DNA of 64,000 nt from Atherix ibis (Eukaryota > Arthropoda > Insecta > Diptera > Athericidae): NCBI GenBank assembly GCA_958298945.1, contig OY282610.1:41981667-42045666 (forward strand). The letters run 5' to 3'. Positions 24,041-36,475 of this stretch are shown piece by piece. The notes beneath the pieces were generated by a model, which was not told where the DNA came from, did no database searches, and worked only from the letters and a program-made list of their open reading frames with translations. The translations under genes were made by a program, and so were the position numbers. Position 1 is the first letter of the stretch. Every line of letters begins with the position of its first letter.

Positions 24041-24052
24041 ATTACAACTTAC
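24041..24052. repeat. Right target-site duplication of the composite retroposon
   Basis: ATTACAACTTAC, identical to 23147-23158, directly follows the 15-A tail. Confidence 0.85.
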
Positions 24053-24655
24053 ATAATTGCTATAAATGCTACTACAATACCAACAATTCCTTAAATTCAT
24101 CATTTAAGAAAATTATAAGATATTTAATGTAAAGAAATTCGCATGTAAGACGACAAAATATTCCAAAAAAATTTTAAATCTAAAAGGTTTATTTTACATC
24201 ACATCAGCAACTATCGATTAAAAATGTACACTTTATTTTAATATATTATAAATTTATCTCATTTATCTTAAAATCGGTTTTTAATTATTTAAGATAAAAC
24301 GAGAAAAATAAAACCAACGAAGTGTCACAGAGCGGACTTACAAACAACACCAAGACTCCTTATTTTTTCTTGCCCCCAATTTATATTTTCCTTTCGTTCC
24401 ACATTTTATATTGCCCTTTACATTTCCTTGCCTACCTCCTTTTCCCTGGACAAAGTTACACCTTTGGTAGTGTCCCCAGTATAGAGAAAAGTATATACTT
24501 TTCTAGTTCGGAAAGTAAAATTCTGTCATATGACAGATTTTAAATATAAATATAGCACAAGGTAACATTTATTAAGATTTAAGTTTGCCATTTTATAAAA
24601 TAGATTATTTAATTCAGCATTAATGAAATTGTAAGAAAAATTGTTTAGAATTTCT
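24053..24655. other. Non-coding spacer
   Basis: No gene or element assigned. 24320-24480 is pyrimidine-rich. AAGTTTGCCATTTTATAAAA at 24581-24600 resembles the 5' boundary sequence of the NKQNCRIW-class copy at 63.7 kb. Confidence 0.4.
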
Positions 24656-24659
24656 TTGG

Positions 24660-25510
24660 AAACTATATGAAGCCTCGCCTTCTAGTTATTTCCACATCCT
24701 CAAATCCTATTTCTTACACCGATATTTTAAGGGAGCTAAAAAAGAAATTTATTCTGTAATTTGTCCTAACACCGCCGATGCCCCTTAGGGTAGCTTCATA
24801 GATCCACTCCTTCATAAATAACACTGCCAAGCATAATATTGCTTGCCATAATAATATCCTAACCGTAATATATACTGACGATACAGCCATCCTTACCTAT
24901 CATAAAAATATTTTCACAGCTACCAACACTTTACAAAAATATATCAACTCCTTAAAAGCCTTTTGCAAAAGGTGTAGAATAATGGAAAATGAGCAAAAAT
25001 GTGTTCAAGTCACTTTTACACTCTGCCAAGAAAAGGCTCCGGATATAACCCTGAATGGCTGTAATGTTCCACAAAAAGTGAGCGTGCATTACCTTGGATT
25101 CATATTCAACAAACTGTTAACTTGTCACTCTCACATAAAAATAAAAATAAATGAACTTAAAAGTTTGAATCAAACAATTACTAAGGCTCCTCAGCAGTAA
25201 ATTATTACCATATAATATGGTGTATATCAAAACTAATATGGGCATACGGACTCAAACTTTGCGGTTCGACAAACCATTCCAATTTCCATCGAATCCAAGC
25301 TCTACAATCCCGAATCATTCGAAAAATTGTCAATGCTCCCTTTTAATGTACGGAACAATATTATCTATCGTGATCTAATATGTACCATTCCTGTTATAAA
25401 AAATTCCATTCCCATCTATCCTACCATCCTAATCCTCTAGCAATAAAAAAACTGTTCACCGCCACCCTTCTATTATGCACGCATCGAAATTTGAAACGGC
25501 AATATAGTCG
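24660..25510 (+). mobile_element. Jockey-like non-LTR retrotransposon reverse transcriptase, decayed
   Basis: Plus-strand frames, with stops, carry RT blocks in order. YFKGAKKEIYSV leads into a degraded GVPQGS block (about 24730-24800). VIYTDDTAILTYH (about 24868-24906) is the Y-x-D-D active site as YTDD. ENEQKCVQVTFTL and YLGFIFNKLLT (24980-25125) lie in an open frame of 72 codons. Then IWAYGLKLCG (about 25235-25265), IIRKIVNAPF (about 25312-25345) and an IIYRDL motif follow. This order is typical of Jockey-clade ORF2 thumb and C-terminus. Endonuclease and 5' part are absent. Confidence 0.75.
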
Positions 25511-25859
25511 AGATCTTTCAAATTCATAAAATAAATTATCCCGTTTAGGGGAGACATCGATGGGTGTTTTTTCCCTACATATTTTTATGTCCTTGTATTT
25601 TTGTCTAAGAACAAAAATCTGCATTAAAATTATTTAAAAAATATATTAGATAATAAAAAAAAAACTTGCGCAACCTGAATATAATTTGAAAACTTTTTTT
25701 AGTGAATTTATGCACATTTACAAAAAAAGGAAATTTTAAAGAAAAAAACATTTTTAAATACATGAGAATATATTAAAAATTTTATTAAATAATGGAAAGG
25801 GGGAGTGAGAGCAGAAATATTTTTATATATATTTTTATTTTGGATCATTTAAGCACAAA

Positions 25860-26110
25860 AGATACGTCCGATTGGGTGCTTTGGATGCTTAACAACAAAA
25901 TTCTCTTCAATGGTGAGCAAAGCTCTGCAAACCCACAAATAACTGTAGAATGATTGTCTACTGTGTATTTTGGTTTAAAGGTTGCATTAGCTCGTATTTT
26001 GGGCTGAACTTGAAGATTTTAATCTGGACCATATGTGGTCTCAAAAAGACGGCAGCAAAAGCCACACATCACAACAAATTTCAGCTTTACTTTAATTTAC
26101 CACTTATGAT
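25860..26110 (+). mobile_element. NKQNCRIW-class transposon fragment, plus orientation
   Basis: KILFNGEQSSANPQITVE (about 25900-25950) corresponds to KIIFSDEAHF joined to the ENPQ.. block with the intervening part deleted. DFNLDHMWSQKDGSKSHTS (about 26014-26070) matches the LDDMWFQQDGATCHT block with the second catalytic Asp kept. One of only two copies found on the plus strand. Confidence 0.6.
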
Positions 26111-26476
26111 CCTTTATTTTGAAGATTTGTATAATTTTTTAAATTTTATCCTATTTTATTTTAGTTAAAATAACTATTATCTGATTGATAGTAAAACCGA
26201 TGAACTTTAGTGCTTAGAATTCTCTTCCTACTAATCATAAATAAATTGGAGAGTATCGTTTTCATTTGCCCTTAAAAATTAATTATTGACAATCTCTAAA
26301 CATTTAAATCTGTAATTTACCAACAACCACAAATAAATTATATTAAAATAATTTATATTTTTAATATCAGAAAACTTATTTATTTATCACCGAGATTATA
26401 TGCACTTTTAAAAGTTGAACGCTGACTTAAACGATACTGTAGTGATCTTGAGTTTGAATCTTTTAGTAGTCTCCAA

Positions 26477-26910
26477 AATATGCAGCGTACGAAAAAATTG
26501 ATAAGCTTTCCAAACGTTTTATGTAAATTCCAATATTGCATAACATAAAAGTGATTTTTTTGCTTTCCCGCAAGATGGCGTTCCTATAGAGATAGTATTT
26601 AACAGACAAATGTGAATATTTTTTAGAAGCTTTTATTTTAAATTATTTTTGTGCAAATAATTAAGCAGACGAATAAATTCGGGTTTTTGGTTCCTGAATG
26701 AACAATTTTTCCTTATTTGGTAGATTAAATAAAATTGCAAATCTCCCAATATTTGCACAAAAATAATTTAAAATTAAAGCTTCTAAAAAATATTCACATT
26801 TGTCTGATAAATACTATCTCTATAGGAGTGCCATCTTGCGGGAAAACAGAAAAATTCACTTTTATGTTATGCAATATTGAAATTTAGAATTTCTACGTAC
26901 GCTGCATATT
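26477..26910. repeat. Large foldback inverted repeat (183-bp and 161-bp arms)
   Basis: The left arm (26477-26659) begins AATATGCAGCGTACG. The right arm (26750-26910) ends with its exact complement CGTACGCTGCATATT. Long stretches pair almost perfectly across the arms, including CCCGCAAGATGGC/GCCATCTTGCGGG, CTATAGAGATAGTATTTA and ACAAATGTGAATATTTTTTA. The right arm lacks about 22 bp present in the left. The spacer is about 90 bp. No obvious flanking duplication. No coding capacity. Confidence 0.9.
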
Positions 26911-27355
26911 CTTTAAGTTATCTTTTTATAGAAAACAATAAATCTCAATTTATCATTTGAATAGCCAAGAATATCAAGGATTTTTTTTCTTTAATTATAA
27001 AATATATAATTGTGAATTTTGCTTGAATATTTTCTGTTAATACTTAAAGTGTCTTCTAATTTATATTTTTACAAAGTAAAATTCGATAAAAATAAGTTAA
27101 AAATCCCGATAATAATTAAAACTTAATTTTTTCGTATTCAAAGAACTGCCATGCGACTTTTTTAACACATTTTGTTCTATAATAAAGTAATTATTCAGAG
27201 AATGTAAGTTCTAAAATTTGAAAACTATCTGCAACGACAAGATCTCTTGCATAGTTTTACTAAAAAAAACTCCAATTTCGTCAAATCGAACCATCCTGGA
27301 CATTAGTCGTCCTGGAAATTTTATGCGGAATAAAGCTAAAATTTATATTATTGTA

Positions 27356-28607
27356 TGAGGTCTGTTCAAAAAGTATCGCGAATTTTGTGTTTATTTTCAA
27401 AAATTATTTATTTATTCATGAATATCTATTTTGTCCCCTTCAAAGTAATCCCCACCAGATATTATACACTTGTGACAACGTTTTTTCCAATCCTCGAAGC
27501 ACTTCAAAAAATCATTTTTTGTGATCTTGTTCAGCTCCTTATTCGATACCGTCTTTATCTCCTCAATCTTTAGCGTAGCGTCGTCCTTTCATGGGGCTCT
27601 TCAGTTTTGTGAACAACAAAAGTCACAGGGGGGGCCAGATGTGGGGAATACGGTGGCTGCGGCATTATTAGTGTGTTGTTTTTGGCCAAAAATTCGCGAA
27701 CAAGCAACGATGAGTGAGCAGGGGCGTTATCATGGTGCAAAAGTCAAATTCTTCTACAAATCCGGCCGTTTCTGGCGGATTGCTTCACGCAACTTGCGCA
27801 TAACTTGTAGGTAATATTCCTTATGGACCGTTCTACCCTGTGGCAAGAACTTATTATACACGACGCCCCTGCAATCTAAGAAAACTGTAAGAAAAACCTT
27901 CACATTCGACCGAACTTGGCGAGCTTTTTTCGGTCTTGGTTAGTGCTGCAGCTTCCATTGGGATGATTGAGCTTTGGTTTTCACGTCATAACCATAAATT
28001 CGTCATCAGTTATAACCCTTTGGAGGAAATTTGGATCATCGCGGACAGATTCCAGCAGCTCCTTAGCAATGTTAATGCGATGCTGTTTTTGGTCGAAAAT
28101 TGACCAATTTCACGCCCAAATCATTGGTAAAAATCGAATGGCACGAGCCATTCGATATGTTTAGGTCCACAGCAACTTCTCTAACAGTGATTCGACGATT
28201 ACTATTTTCTTCACTTCATCAATGTTTTCGTCTGTTGTTGACGTGCTCGGGCGTCCGGCACGCTTTTCGTCGTTCACATCTTCTCAGCCCTCTGAGATCA
28301 TTTTGTACCACCGATAAACGTTGCTTCAGTCCAACGTAGCTTCACCATATGCCATAGTCCACATTCGGAATGCAAAATTTGATAGAGATTCTTTGATACA
28401 TTTTTTGGAATGGGCAAAAATCGAAGACGAGCGAAAACACGTGCAAGCAAAGCAGCTGTCAAAAATTAACTGAACATTAAATATGGCCGAACTGGTCGGC
28501 ATAAGTGAGAGACATAAGTACCAACATAACGCCACAAAAAAATCAAAAATCGAATATACTTAACCCGCGGAAATTCAAAATTCGCGATACTTTTTTAACA
28601 TCTCTCG
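27356..28607 (-). mobile_element. Mariner element, family C copy 2 (complete ends, broken transposase)
   Basis: A 1252-bp element is bounded by TA (27354-27355, 28608-28609), in the opposite orientation to 17744-18949. One end reads TGAGGTCTGTTCAAAAAGTA; the other, on the minus strand, CGAGAGATGTTAAAAAAGTA, so the ends have diverged. Transposase begins near 28430 on the minus strand. It lacks about 30 bp of the N-terminal region present in copy 1, but keeps the CRGVVxNKFLPQGR-type block (27830-27890) that copy 1 has lost. The frameshifting deletion beside the first catalytic motif (about 27980-28003) is identical in both copies. Confidence 0.92.
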
Positions 28608-28609
28608 TA

Positions 28610-30975
28610 TAGTATATTTTTTTTTGTTAATTTGACTAAATAAAAGGGTGATACTTTGTAAATTGCCAAATGAATAATTCTTAAATTTTTGCAGAAATAT
28701 TGTTAAAATATTGTTCAATAAGATTTTATGTCAATTAAAAGAGAAAAAAACAGATTTTACGTTAATTAAAATATGGTTCTCCTAACCTCATTGGTAGAGG
28801 CTGTTTTGAACAAAAGCTCGACGTAGTACTTTTTGGACCTTAGAAATATTTTTTTTTGTTTTTTTCTTTTTCATTCGAACAAAGTTTATAGTCTACCTGA
28901 AAATTTAATGAGTTTTTTTTTTCTTTTTTCATAAGAAATTACTGGAATCGAACTCAGTACTGCTGCAAACTTGATTTAAACGTTTTGAAATTCGCTAAAT
29001 GAGGACACAACTTGATGAATTTTTTAATAATATCTAAAACAACAGTAAAAATTACAAACTCTACCCCTCCCCACTCCATTATGCTCAAAAACAATTTCCT
29101 GTTCAACAGATGATTTCCTACACCTATCCGCTGATCAATAATGGTTCCGATTACTATCTTCTCCAAAGTTTTGTTTTTGTCTTAATTTTTGTCGTCCTAC
29201 CACTAATGGTATAATAGTTTCCCCCCCCCCCCCCCCATTTCGAATCACACCAACTTGATTAGTCTTATTCATAGATATTTTTAAGCAATTTTTTTCTTCT
29301 AATCTAAAACATAAAACACACAGTAAGAAAATATCTAAGACCACAGACGTCAACTATAGAAAATACCACACAATCAATATCGGATTTGAACAGATGCGTG
29401 CGCCACTTAATTGTGTAATTTAATAAAATGACAACTTCCTATGATCATCCACACTCGATTTACATAATTTTTATTTCAGCAAAATAAATTAACAAAAAAA
29501 AAAATGATTAGCTAAGATACCGAAATCATTTGCCTTAATACTCGTAGTTCGACTAGGCTATAAATAAAATTCCATTTTACCTTAGATAGTATATAACTAT
29601 AGTTGACTTTTAATATTTGCCGACGCTATAACGATTAGAATGGAAAGAAAAATGAACACAATATTTTTTTTTAACTCGATTATTTGTCAAAAAATTACCA
29701 AATATTCATATCGAAATAAAACTAAAGACAAAAAAAAAATATTTCTCAAAAATTATACTAACTATCGTAATTCTTCTAATGATAATTAAGATGTTGTTTT
29801 ATAAGATTTTTTTTTTCTTAATTTTGTTTTTTTTTTATGGTAGTTTATTTTTTTTGGTTTTGGTTTATTTTTTCTTTACCTTAAAGGTATGTTCATTCAA
29901 TAAAAATAATAGAAAAATCCACATGTAGCTAATTATTTAGTTTGACAAATTATCAAACATTTCACCTTAGTAGGCATTATTAATATTATTATTATTTTTT
30001 TTTTTAAAGAAGAATTAAAACAAAAAATTAAAGAAAATATACACACAAGTTTACCAACTATGGTAATATACTTTTGCTATCGACACAAAACGATTATATC
30101 GGATATTAGGAAATCAAGGTAATTTTTATTATATAGAAATTTGCCATTCATAATAATCGATTCCAATGGAAATTAGTAGGAGTTAATTAGTATTGTCTTA
30201 AAAATTAGTCTAATCAAAAACTATGCATATTGTTTTTAATTTATAAGAAAAAAACTTACTATAATTCTTTTGAATTTTCGTTTTTTCTTTTGGTTCGATT
30301 TATTCAGCAAAAATTTCATGATACATAAAACACGGCTTACAACAAATATTCCAGACACATTCCTGTCACCAAAATCGATCCGAAAAGATACCATATTAAT
30401 ATGGAAATAAGAAAGATTTATATTTTTTTAATAGTTTTTATGGTTTTGACAATATAAAAAAAAAATCGGGTTTAAAATTTTACTTTCTATTCCATTTTTG
30501 CTCTAAATAATGCTTAAATTGAAAGAGTCTTTTCGAAAGTACGTAGTTTTTTTTTTTAATATGTAATTTTATTAAAAATTGACGAAAATTGAGTTAAACC
30601 CAATAAACAGAGAGCTTAACTATACGCAGTGCACATTTAGTTAAATCCTTTACATCCAAACCCTCGGTACCCCCCCCCCTCCCCCGCCAGCAACACCGAA
30701 GATAAAGCAGACAAATAACATTCATAAAAAAGAGAAAATAATCTTTCGAAATACAAAATTTAATTCAAAATATTTCTAACAAAAAATTATCTAAATTAAA
30801 ATTTTACAACAACTTTTCAAAAAAGGAATTATTTTTATCATAATAGTGTCCTTTGTACAACATACTTTCACTCATTCTGGAAACTTTCAATCATAAAAAT
30901 GATTCATTAGCCAAATAAACTTGTGGACTTCACATTGCTCAATAAGCTTAATCCTAATCCTAGTTAAAGTTTTTA
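28610..30975. other. AT-rich non-coding sequence with C-tracts
   Basis: A 16-C tract lies at 29221-29236 and a second C-rich tract at 30670-30685. No gene recognised. The open frames on either side of the 29.2-kb tract have no domain. Confidence 0.5.
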
Positions 30976-30984
30976 GGAAACAAA

Positions 30985-31400
30985 TCCTAAATTAACTCTA
31001 TACCAAACTTGAATCCTTCAATATAATTCAAAACCAGCAATTCGGCTTTAGAGTAGAACATTCCATTATTCAAGAAACTCATCGCATTGTAGTTTTATTA
31101 AGTCTACTGCGCAGGTGTGTTTCTAGACATTTCAAATCTACTTGACTCTATCTGGCATTCTGGCTTATTATGAAAATTGAAAAAATTCCTGCCCTTCACT
31201 TACTACATGACAATACAATCATGCCACTTACATCACGATAATCGTCTGCAATGTTCTCTATAATCGTCGGTATTCCTCAGAATAATCCTTGAATCTATCC
31301 ATTATAATTACTTAAGTTTAGATGTTCCTACAAGTACTTACACCCTCACTGCAACTTACGCGGGCCAAGTTGATAAACCATGAAGATCCTCTAACAAAAA
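30985..31400 (+). mobile_element. Jockey-like reverse-transcriptase fragment (N-terminal RT blocks)
   Basis: Plus-strand frames read IIQNQQFGFRVEHSIIQETH (31023-31082), the conserved HQFGFRxxHxTIxQ.. block of Jockey-clade RTs. GVFLDISNLLDSIWHSGLL (31114-31170) follows, matching FLDISKAFDxVWHxGLL with the catalytic Asp kept, then KKFLPF-like and IVGIPQNN (about 31260-31285, GVPQGS block). A stop and frameshifts interrupt it. It stops before the YxDD motif. Confidence 0.7.
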
Positions 31401-31449
31401 TAAAGGATTATTCATTAAAGTCGCTTAATCTTTCAAATTAAATAAAAAC

Positions 31450-32460
31450 AGTTATATGGTCAATATTTTCACGACTTCGTTTGCAGCAGGTAATCCTAGG
31501 GGTCTCATTTTACATAACTTTGTCACATAAATAGGGCTAAAGCTAAGCATGACTTTTTCGCATAAATAAGGCTTATTATCAAAAACCATTGATTTAACAT
31601 AGTTGCATGGAATAAATGCTGATGTGTCCTGTTCATATCGTCCAATTGAGGCCAACAAAAATCTGTTATCATTTCTCCATTGATATCGTTATTGACAGTT
31701 ACCGTCACGCTGGCCACATTTTGAAAGCAGTACGGGCCCTATAAAAACCTACTATAAACAAGACAGTAGGTTTTTCTGGATACAAAAGAAGCTCCTAGGA
31801 CTGGTGTGGTTATTTTTTTTTTGTGCTAGATTCGAAATTTTGCTTGTTTTTCATCCAATCTGGGTTGTAATAAATTTATCTCGACGCATTGTTGAATCAT
31901 ATAGTTCTCCAAAATTAAGAACTCAAGCTTATTAGAATGTCAGCGCTGTCATTTGAAATGTCAAAGTCACAGGCTGTCAAAGTAATAGGCTGTCAAATAT
32001 AGCTTTGAACGTATATATTTGAAACGCCTTTTTATATCCTCCAGTTTCAGAGTAAAATTAAATGAATAAAAAAGCGCTCACGTAAATTTTACTCTTCGTA
32101 ATAGTATTTTATTTTGACAAACTGGTTATATACAACCGATTTACAATAAGAGACTCACAAGACCTACAAATGACAGCAAATTACTTTTATACTAAAACAT
32201 ATATGGACTTATGAACTAGAACTCAGGATTTCTACCAAACCTTCTAACTCCATTCGTAATCAATCTATTTAATCAAAAATCCTACATTACAAAAAGTGAT
32301 TTTCCTTAGTACGAGTAACACTCCTCATCACTTGAGACGACAATCTCTACGAAGCTCATAAAGCTCATGAAAGGTTACTCTAATTAAGTCGCAATAATTA
32401 AAGTATTATCGATGAGTGGTAATGTGGCATTCCATGAGAATATGCAAAACTGTAAGGGAG
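31450..32460 (-). mobile_element. NKQNCRIW-class transposon, second subfamily, copy 1
   Basis: Minus-strand frames read VTVTVNNDINGEMITDF then CWPQLDDMN at about 31630-31715, and GFYRARTAF-like (GIIGPYFF) at about 31735-31760. KNKQNFESS is at about 31830-31850. The region upstream of the transposase (about 32040-32460) is shared with 53990-54320, including GGACTTATGAACTAGAA and AATTAAGTCGCAATAATT. All frames are broken. Confidence 0.55.
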
Positions 32461-32464
32461 TCTC

Positions 32465-34127
32465 CTCAATTTTGGCAAATAGGTGACTGAAGAATTTTCA
32501 TTGCCTAAAATTTCGGATTGTTTTCTGAATATATTTACACGATCCTGGAATCTTTCAAAGTCTGATATGTCAAAAGATAGCGGATGTGATCCAGGACCGT
32601 GTCGCTCTTCATGCCCATAACGTCTCTTCTGATTGCAGACAGCATATGAGTATAAATTTATTTTATTAAGAATTTTTGAAAAAATTTCATTTTTCGTATA
32701 AACGCAACTTTAAAATTATTCGAAAAAAGTTTTTTTTTCTAAATAAATAATTTTGGCAACTGGAAATTTTTTGAAAATCGATCTTTGAAGTTGACAAATG
32801 ATTTGAGTGAGCTTTTTTCATTGCAAAATTATTTTGTTCACATGAAATCAATCAATTTCCCAATGCACCGCCATTTTGTTGCCAACAAGCAAATGTTGAA
32901 CGCGATTACCTCCTTCCAGGCAGCAAGACATCATGGCTGCCTACAATCCGCCCCAACGCTGAACTGTACTTTACGTTTCATGGCCGATGATGATAGGGCA
33001 ATTATTTAAATCGGAAGCTTAATTTAAGATTACGCATTTTTTTTTTTAAATAAAATTATCAACAACAACAAATTTTTTTTTTTTTTTCAATAACTTACAA
33101 CGTGAATCGTTTAAAAAGTTTCGATAACGAAAATAATAAAATTCACGGGGAAAATTTCAAGTCAGCATAAACCGTTTTTTTTCTCTGATTACTCTGCCTT
33201 TATTTATACTGCTGTCTAAACAATTTCTTAAAAATATTTATCATTAAAATGTTAAAAAAAAAAACAAATACAAATATTAAAGAACATGATATGCTGGTAT
33301 TGAAAGGTCAAAACTCAACAACCGTAATGACCACAAATGTTTTGTAGCTTCTTTGAACTAACGAAACAAAGTAACAACTTATATGAAAAAATAATTTTCT
33401 ACTATTATTTTTCTTAGTTTTTAATTTTTATTTCTAACTCAAGTTAACTAATATAAGAACATTAAAAATTAAGAAAACTTGCGCAGCCGACAAAAGCTCT
33501 TATAAACGATTTTTCGACATTTATAATAAACAAATTTTTAAAAAAATATGTTTATATACATTCCTATAAAAATATATTAAAAATTTGCGAAAAATGAGGG
33601 GGGGGGGGGTTGACTGTTGTGCTTTTAAAGATTTTTTTTAACACATTTATCGAAATGATTTTTTTAAAGTTCTTATTAGTCCTTTGGAATTTTTTTGTTT
33701 TGAAATCTTCCTCTTAAAATTGATTTCTTTTTTTGCATTTAAAAGTTTGATAAAATTAGGGTTTTCTAATAAAATTTTCTATATCATTTCTATTGTAGTC
33801 ACAAATTTTCAAAACAATAATTATATTATTTTAAGATCATATTAAATATATTATAAACAAGTTTTTTTTTTAATACATAAAAAAATAAACAAAAACCTGA
33901 ATCCTCTGCTTCAGGTTGTCGGAATCGAAACCTTGCGAATAGTGTAAGAGCAAACGTACTCTAAGTTAGGACATCCTGTCGCCGAATAGCTTTCAGTATC
34001 ATGCCGTTAAGATTTTTTCCTTTAATACTAATTTTTTTTTCATATAATAACAATTCAAAAAATTAACAAAAAAAAAAATTATATAAACAAAATAATAAAT
34101 TTAAATTTTTTTTAATATAAATTTCAG
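32465..34127. other. Non-coding sequence upstream of the first LIM exon (probable intron)
   Basis: AT-rich with a 13-G tract at 33598-33610. The LIM exon begins in phase 1, so an upstream coding exon must exist. None was recognised. The frame at 32785-33009 lies in less AT-biased sequence but has no LIM-gene features. Confidence 0.45.
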
Positions 34128-34323
34128 GTCGGGGAGAGCCATCGGTGGGTTTGGGAGACCCATGTGCGGGTTGTAACAAGCCCATTTTAGATAAATTTTT
34201 ATTAAATGTACTGGAAAGGGGATGGCATGCCTCTTGTGTACGATGTTGTGAATGCCTTCAACCCTTAACAGATAAATGTTTTAGTCGAGAAGCAAAGCTT
34301 TACTGTAGGAATGATTTTTTTAG
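34128..34323 (+). CDS. Lim1: LIM-homeobox gene, exon encoding LIM domain 1 (Lim1/Lhx1-Lhx5 type)
   Basis: Internal exon encoding the first LIM zinc finger of a LIM-homeodomain transcription factor, a nuclear regulator of neuronal and appendage patterning in insects. The acceptor ATTTCAG ends at 34127 and the donor GTAAGT begins at 34324. The exon starts in phase 1 (xGT CGG GGA) and ends in phase 2. It reads [20 protein letters not shown] and then the rest of the finger, with the pattern C-x2-C-x17-H-x2-C-x2-C-x2-C-x16-C-x2-D, all eight zinc ligands intact. [22 protein letters not shown] and NDFF are hallmarks of the Lhx1/5 group. Codon use and the lack of stops mark it as a live gene. The start codon lies in an exon not found here. 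Paralogy with other LIM-HD classes (apterous, islet, Lhx3) is excluded by these residues. Confidence 0.9.
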
Positions 34324-36475
34324 GTAAGTTTCTTTTCATATTTCTGTTCACATTTTAATTTGATAAAATATATGATATAAAAAATTTTTTTTTGTAAATA
34401 TTAAAATTTTTTGTAATATAAAAACTTTGAGAAAATTTAATAGTTAAAAAAGTAAATCAATTTTATTCGAAAATGTTACAAATTTTATTAGTTAAATTAA
34501 AATAAGTGGTGAATTTCATTCAAAAATTATAAACTATATTTTTAGATAGAAATTTAACAAAAAAAAAAAAAAAACAAGAATTTTAGCAAAAAATATTCTG
34601 ATAGTAAAAATCAGTATTTATTTTTCTTTTTCCATTTTGAAGAAAAACTTTTTATGCATATGCTTAATAAGAGAATAGGTAAAAAAAACTTAAATTATAA
34701 AGAAAGTTTTTCATCTGCAAATAAGAAGAAAATCATAAAATTTTTGTAACTTATAAGTATTGTCCACCTGTAAATATTAGACATTTACCCAAAAATATGT
34801 TTTTGTAGATTTTTTTTCCTCTTTGGTTAAAAAAAAAAAAACTAACTGATAATAGTAAAACCGTTCAACAGTAATATTGTGATCTCAATTTATATAAATT
34901 CAATGGGAAATTATAGTCAAAACGTATCGTCGGTAGGGTTTCCTTTTATGTGTATGGTTCGTTTGATTTTCTCAGTGGTTTGATTTGGTTTGGTTGAACA
35001 ATCAAAGTGACAAACGACATCAGGAAGAAGTTCGCAATTCTAAATTGATATTTTCGATGGCAACAAGCAAACAATCTCATTCAGTAAAGCATACGAGCAA
35101 AAATATATATCTGTGTGGTCTAAATTTAATTTATTTATACCCTGTTATAAAATCGAAGAGAATAAACTCACCTTATGCCCTTTGAGCAGGTTGATTACCT
35201 GAATTCTGAAAGGAGACCTTTTCGATGCGACCACGATAAGAGCGAATGCCAAATGCATCTGTACAATACGAGGTAAACAAAATGATAGAATGTACCCAAC
35301 CGAACGTTAATTAGGTTTCAATCTTCCGACAAATGTTCAAGTAATTTGTCAGTGATTTGTTTATTTGTACAGAAAGTGCCTTCTTCCAATTACATAAAGT
35401 ATTAGCCGCCAAACTTGCTTGTTAACTATAAATATCAACCAAAGAAAATTTACTCTATAAAAATGTAAGATTTGTCCATATTAACGTCAAAAGATTTGTT
35501 TTACCAACAACCCTTAGACCACAGTTAACAATCTTCTCGATATTCACATTAACACAATTCTCCATCCATCCATAGTGCTTCATTTTGTATTTCTAGAACT
35601 TCATTCTTTTTAACTCATTCTATGCTTTCCCATCTCCAAAACCCACCGTACTGTGTTGCCCATTCTTCATTCATAATTTCTTATACCCTCGAACACCCTC
35701 AACCTCCCCCTCCCCCCCCCCCACCGTTCCTATCAAACAATTCATACAATTTACCATCCTTATGTCTCTTTCTAGACTCTTTATTCCGTCCCACTTCCAT
35801 TTTTTATGCAGAAGTAAATCCGTTTTTGTCTTCGTTTCAAGCAATTTCAATTCCAATTTCGACATAGCGATTTTCTACGCTTTTGGTTTAATTTGTTTTC
35901 TTTCATTTTCATTTTTCCTTATAGCATTTCTGTAGCGCTTTACACTTATCGTCATAATAACGCTGGCGTTCACTTATAGTCGTGTAAATGGCAATTGCTT
36001 CTGCTGCTGGTGGCATCGATTACCATACCATTTGCCGCAGAATAATCTACGTACTTTTCAATCTTGCCCGGCTGGCAATATTGAGAAGTGGATAAAAAGG
36101 CCCCCATTGTTTCGGCCCATAAGCCAATATACCCTATGGACAGTGGCCAAATGGGCCAGAGACAATGGGCCACAAGCCACCATACAATTCCATTCTCTAT
36201 ATAGTGTACATGCCACACATTTTACCATATTATAGATAAAATTTTATATTATGCCCAAAAACATCGAATACATACATTTCCGTTTCTTTCAAAATTTCTT
36301 TATGAAAATCTAATTCAACTACATACACAGATATTTATTGAAGAAAAAGGAGAATCGAACAAATACAAATGGTAAAAGAAACAACAACCAACACAAAATA
36401 AAAGAAAAGAAATGAACAAACTCAAAGATATAAAAACAAAATGAAAAGAGTTATATCATCTTGATGGTGGATAGT

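Noticed and set aside
33900..34010. tRNA-like words (TCGGAATCGAA) upstream of the LIM exon
   Set aside because: No cloverleaf could be drawn and the T-stem does not pair.
35190..35274. Exon-like stretch between CAG and GTAAAC inside the Lim1 intron, with a Cys/His-containing frame
   Set aside because: The preceding exon ends in phase 2, which would read this stretch into a TGA after three codons. The open frame needs a different phase and has no family similarity.
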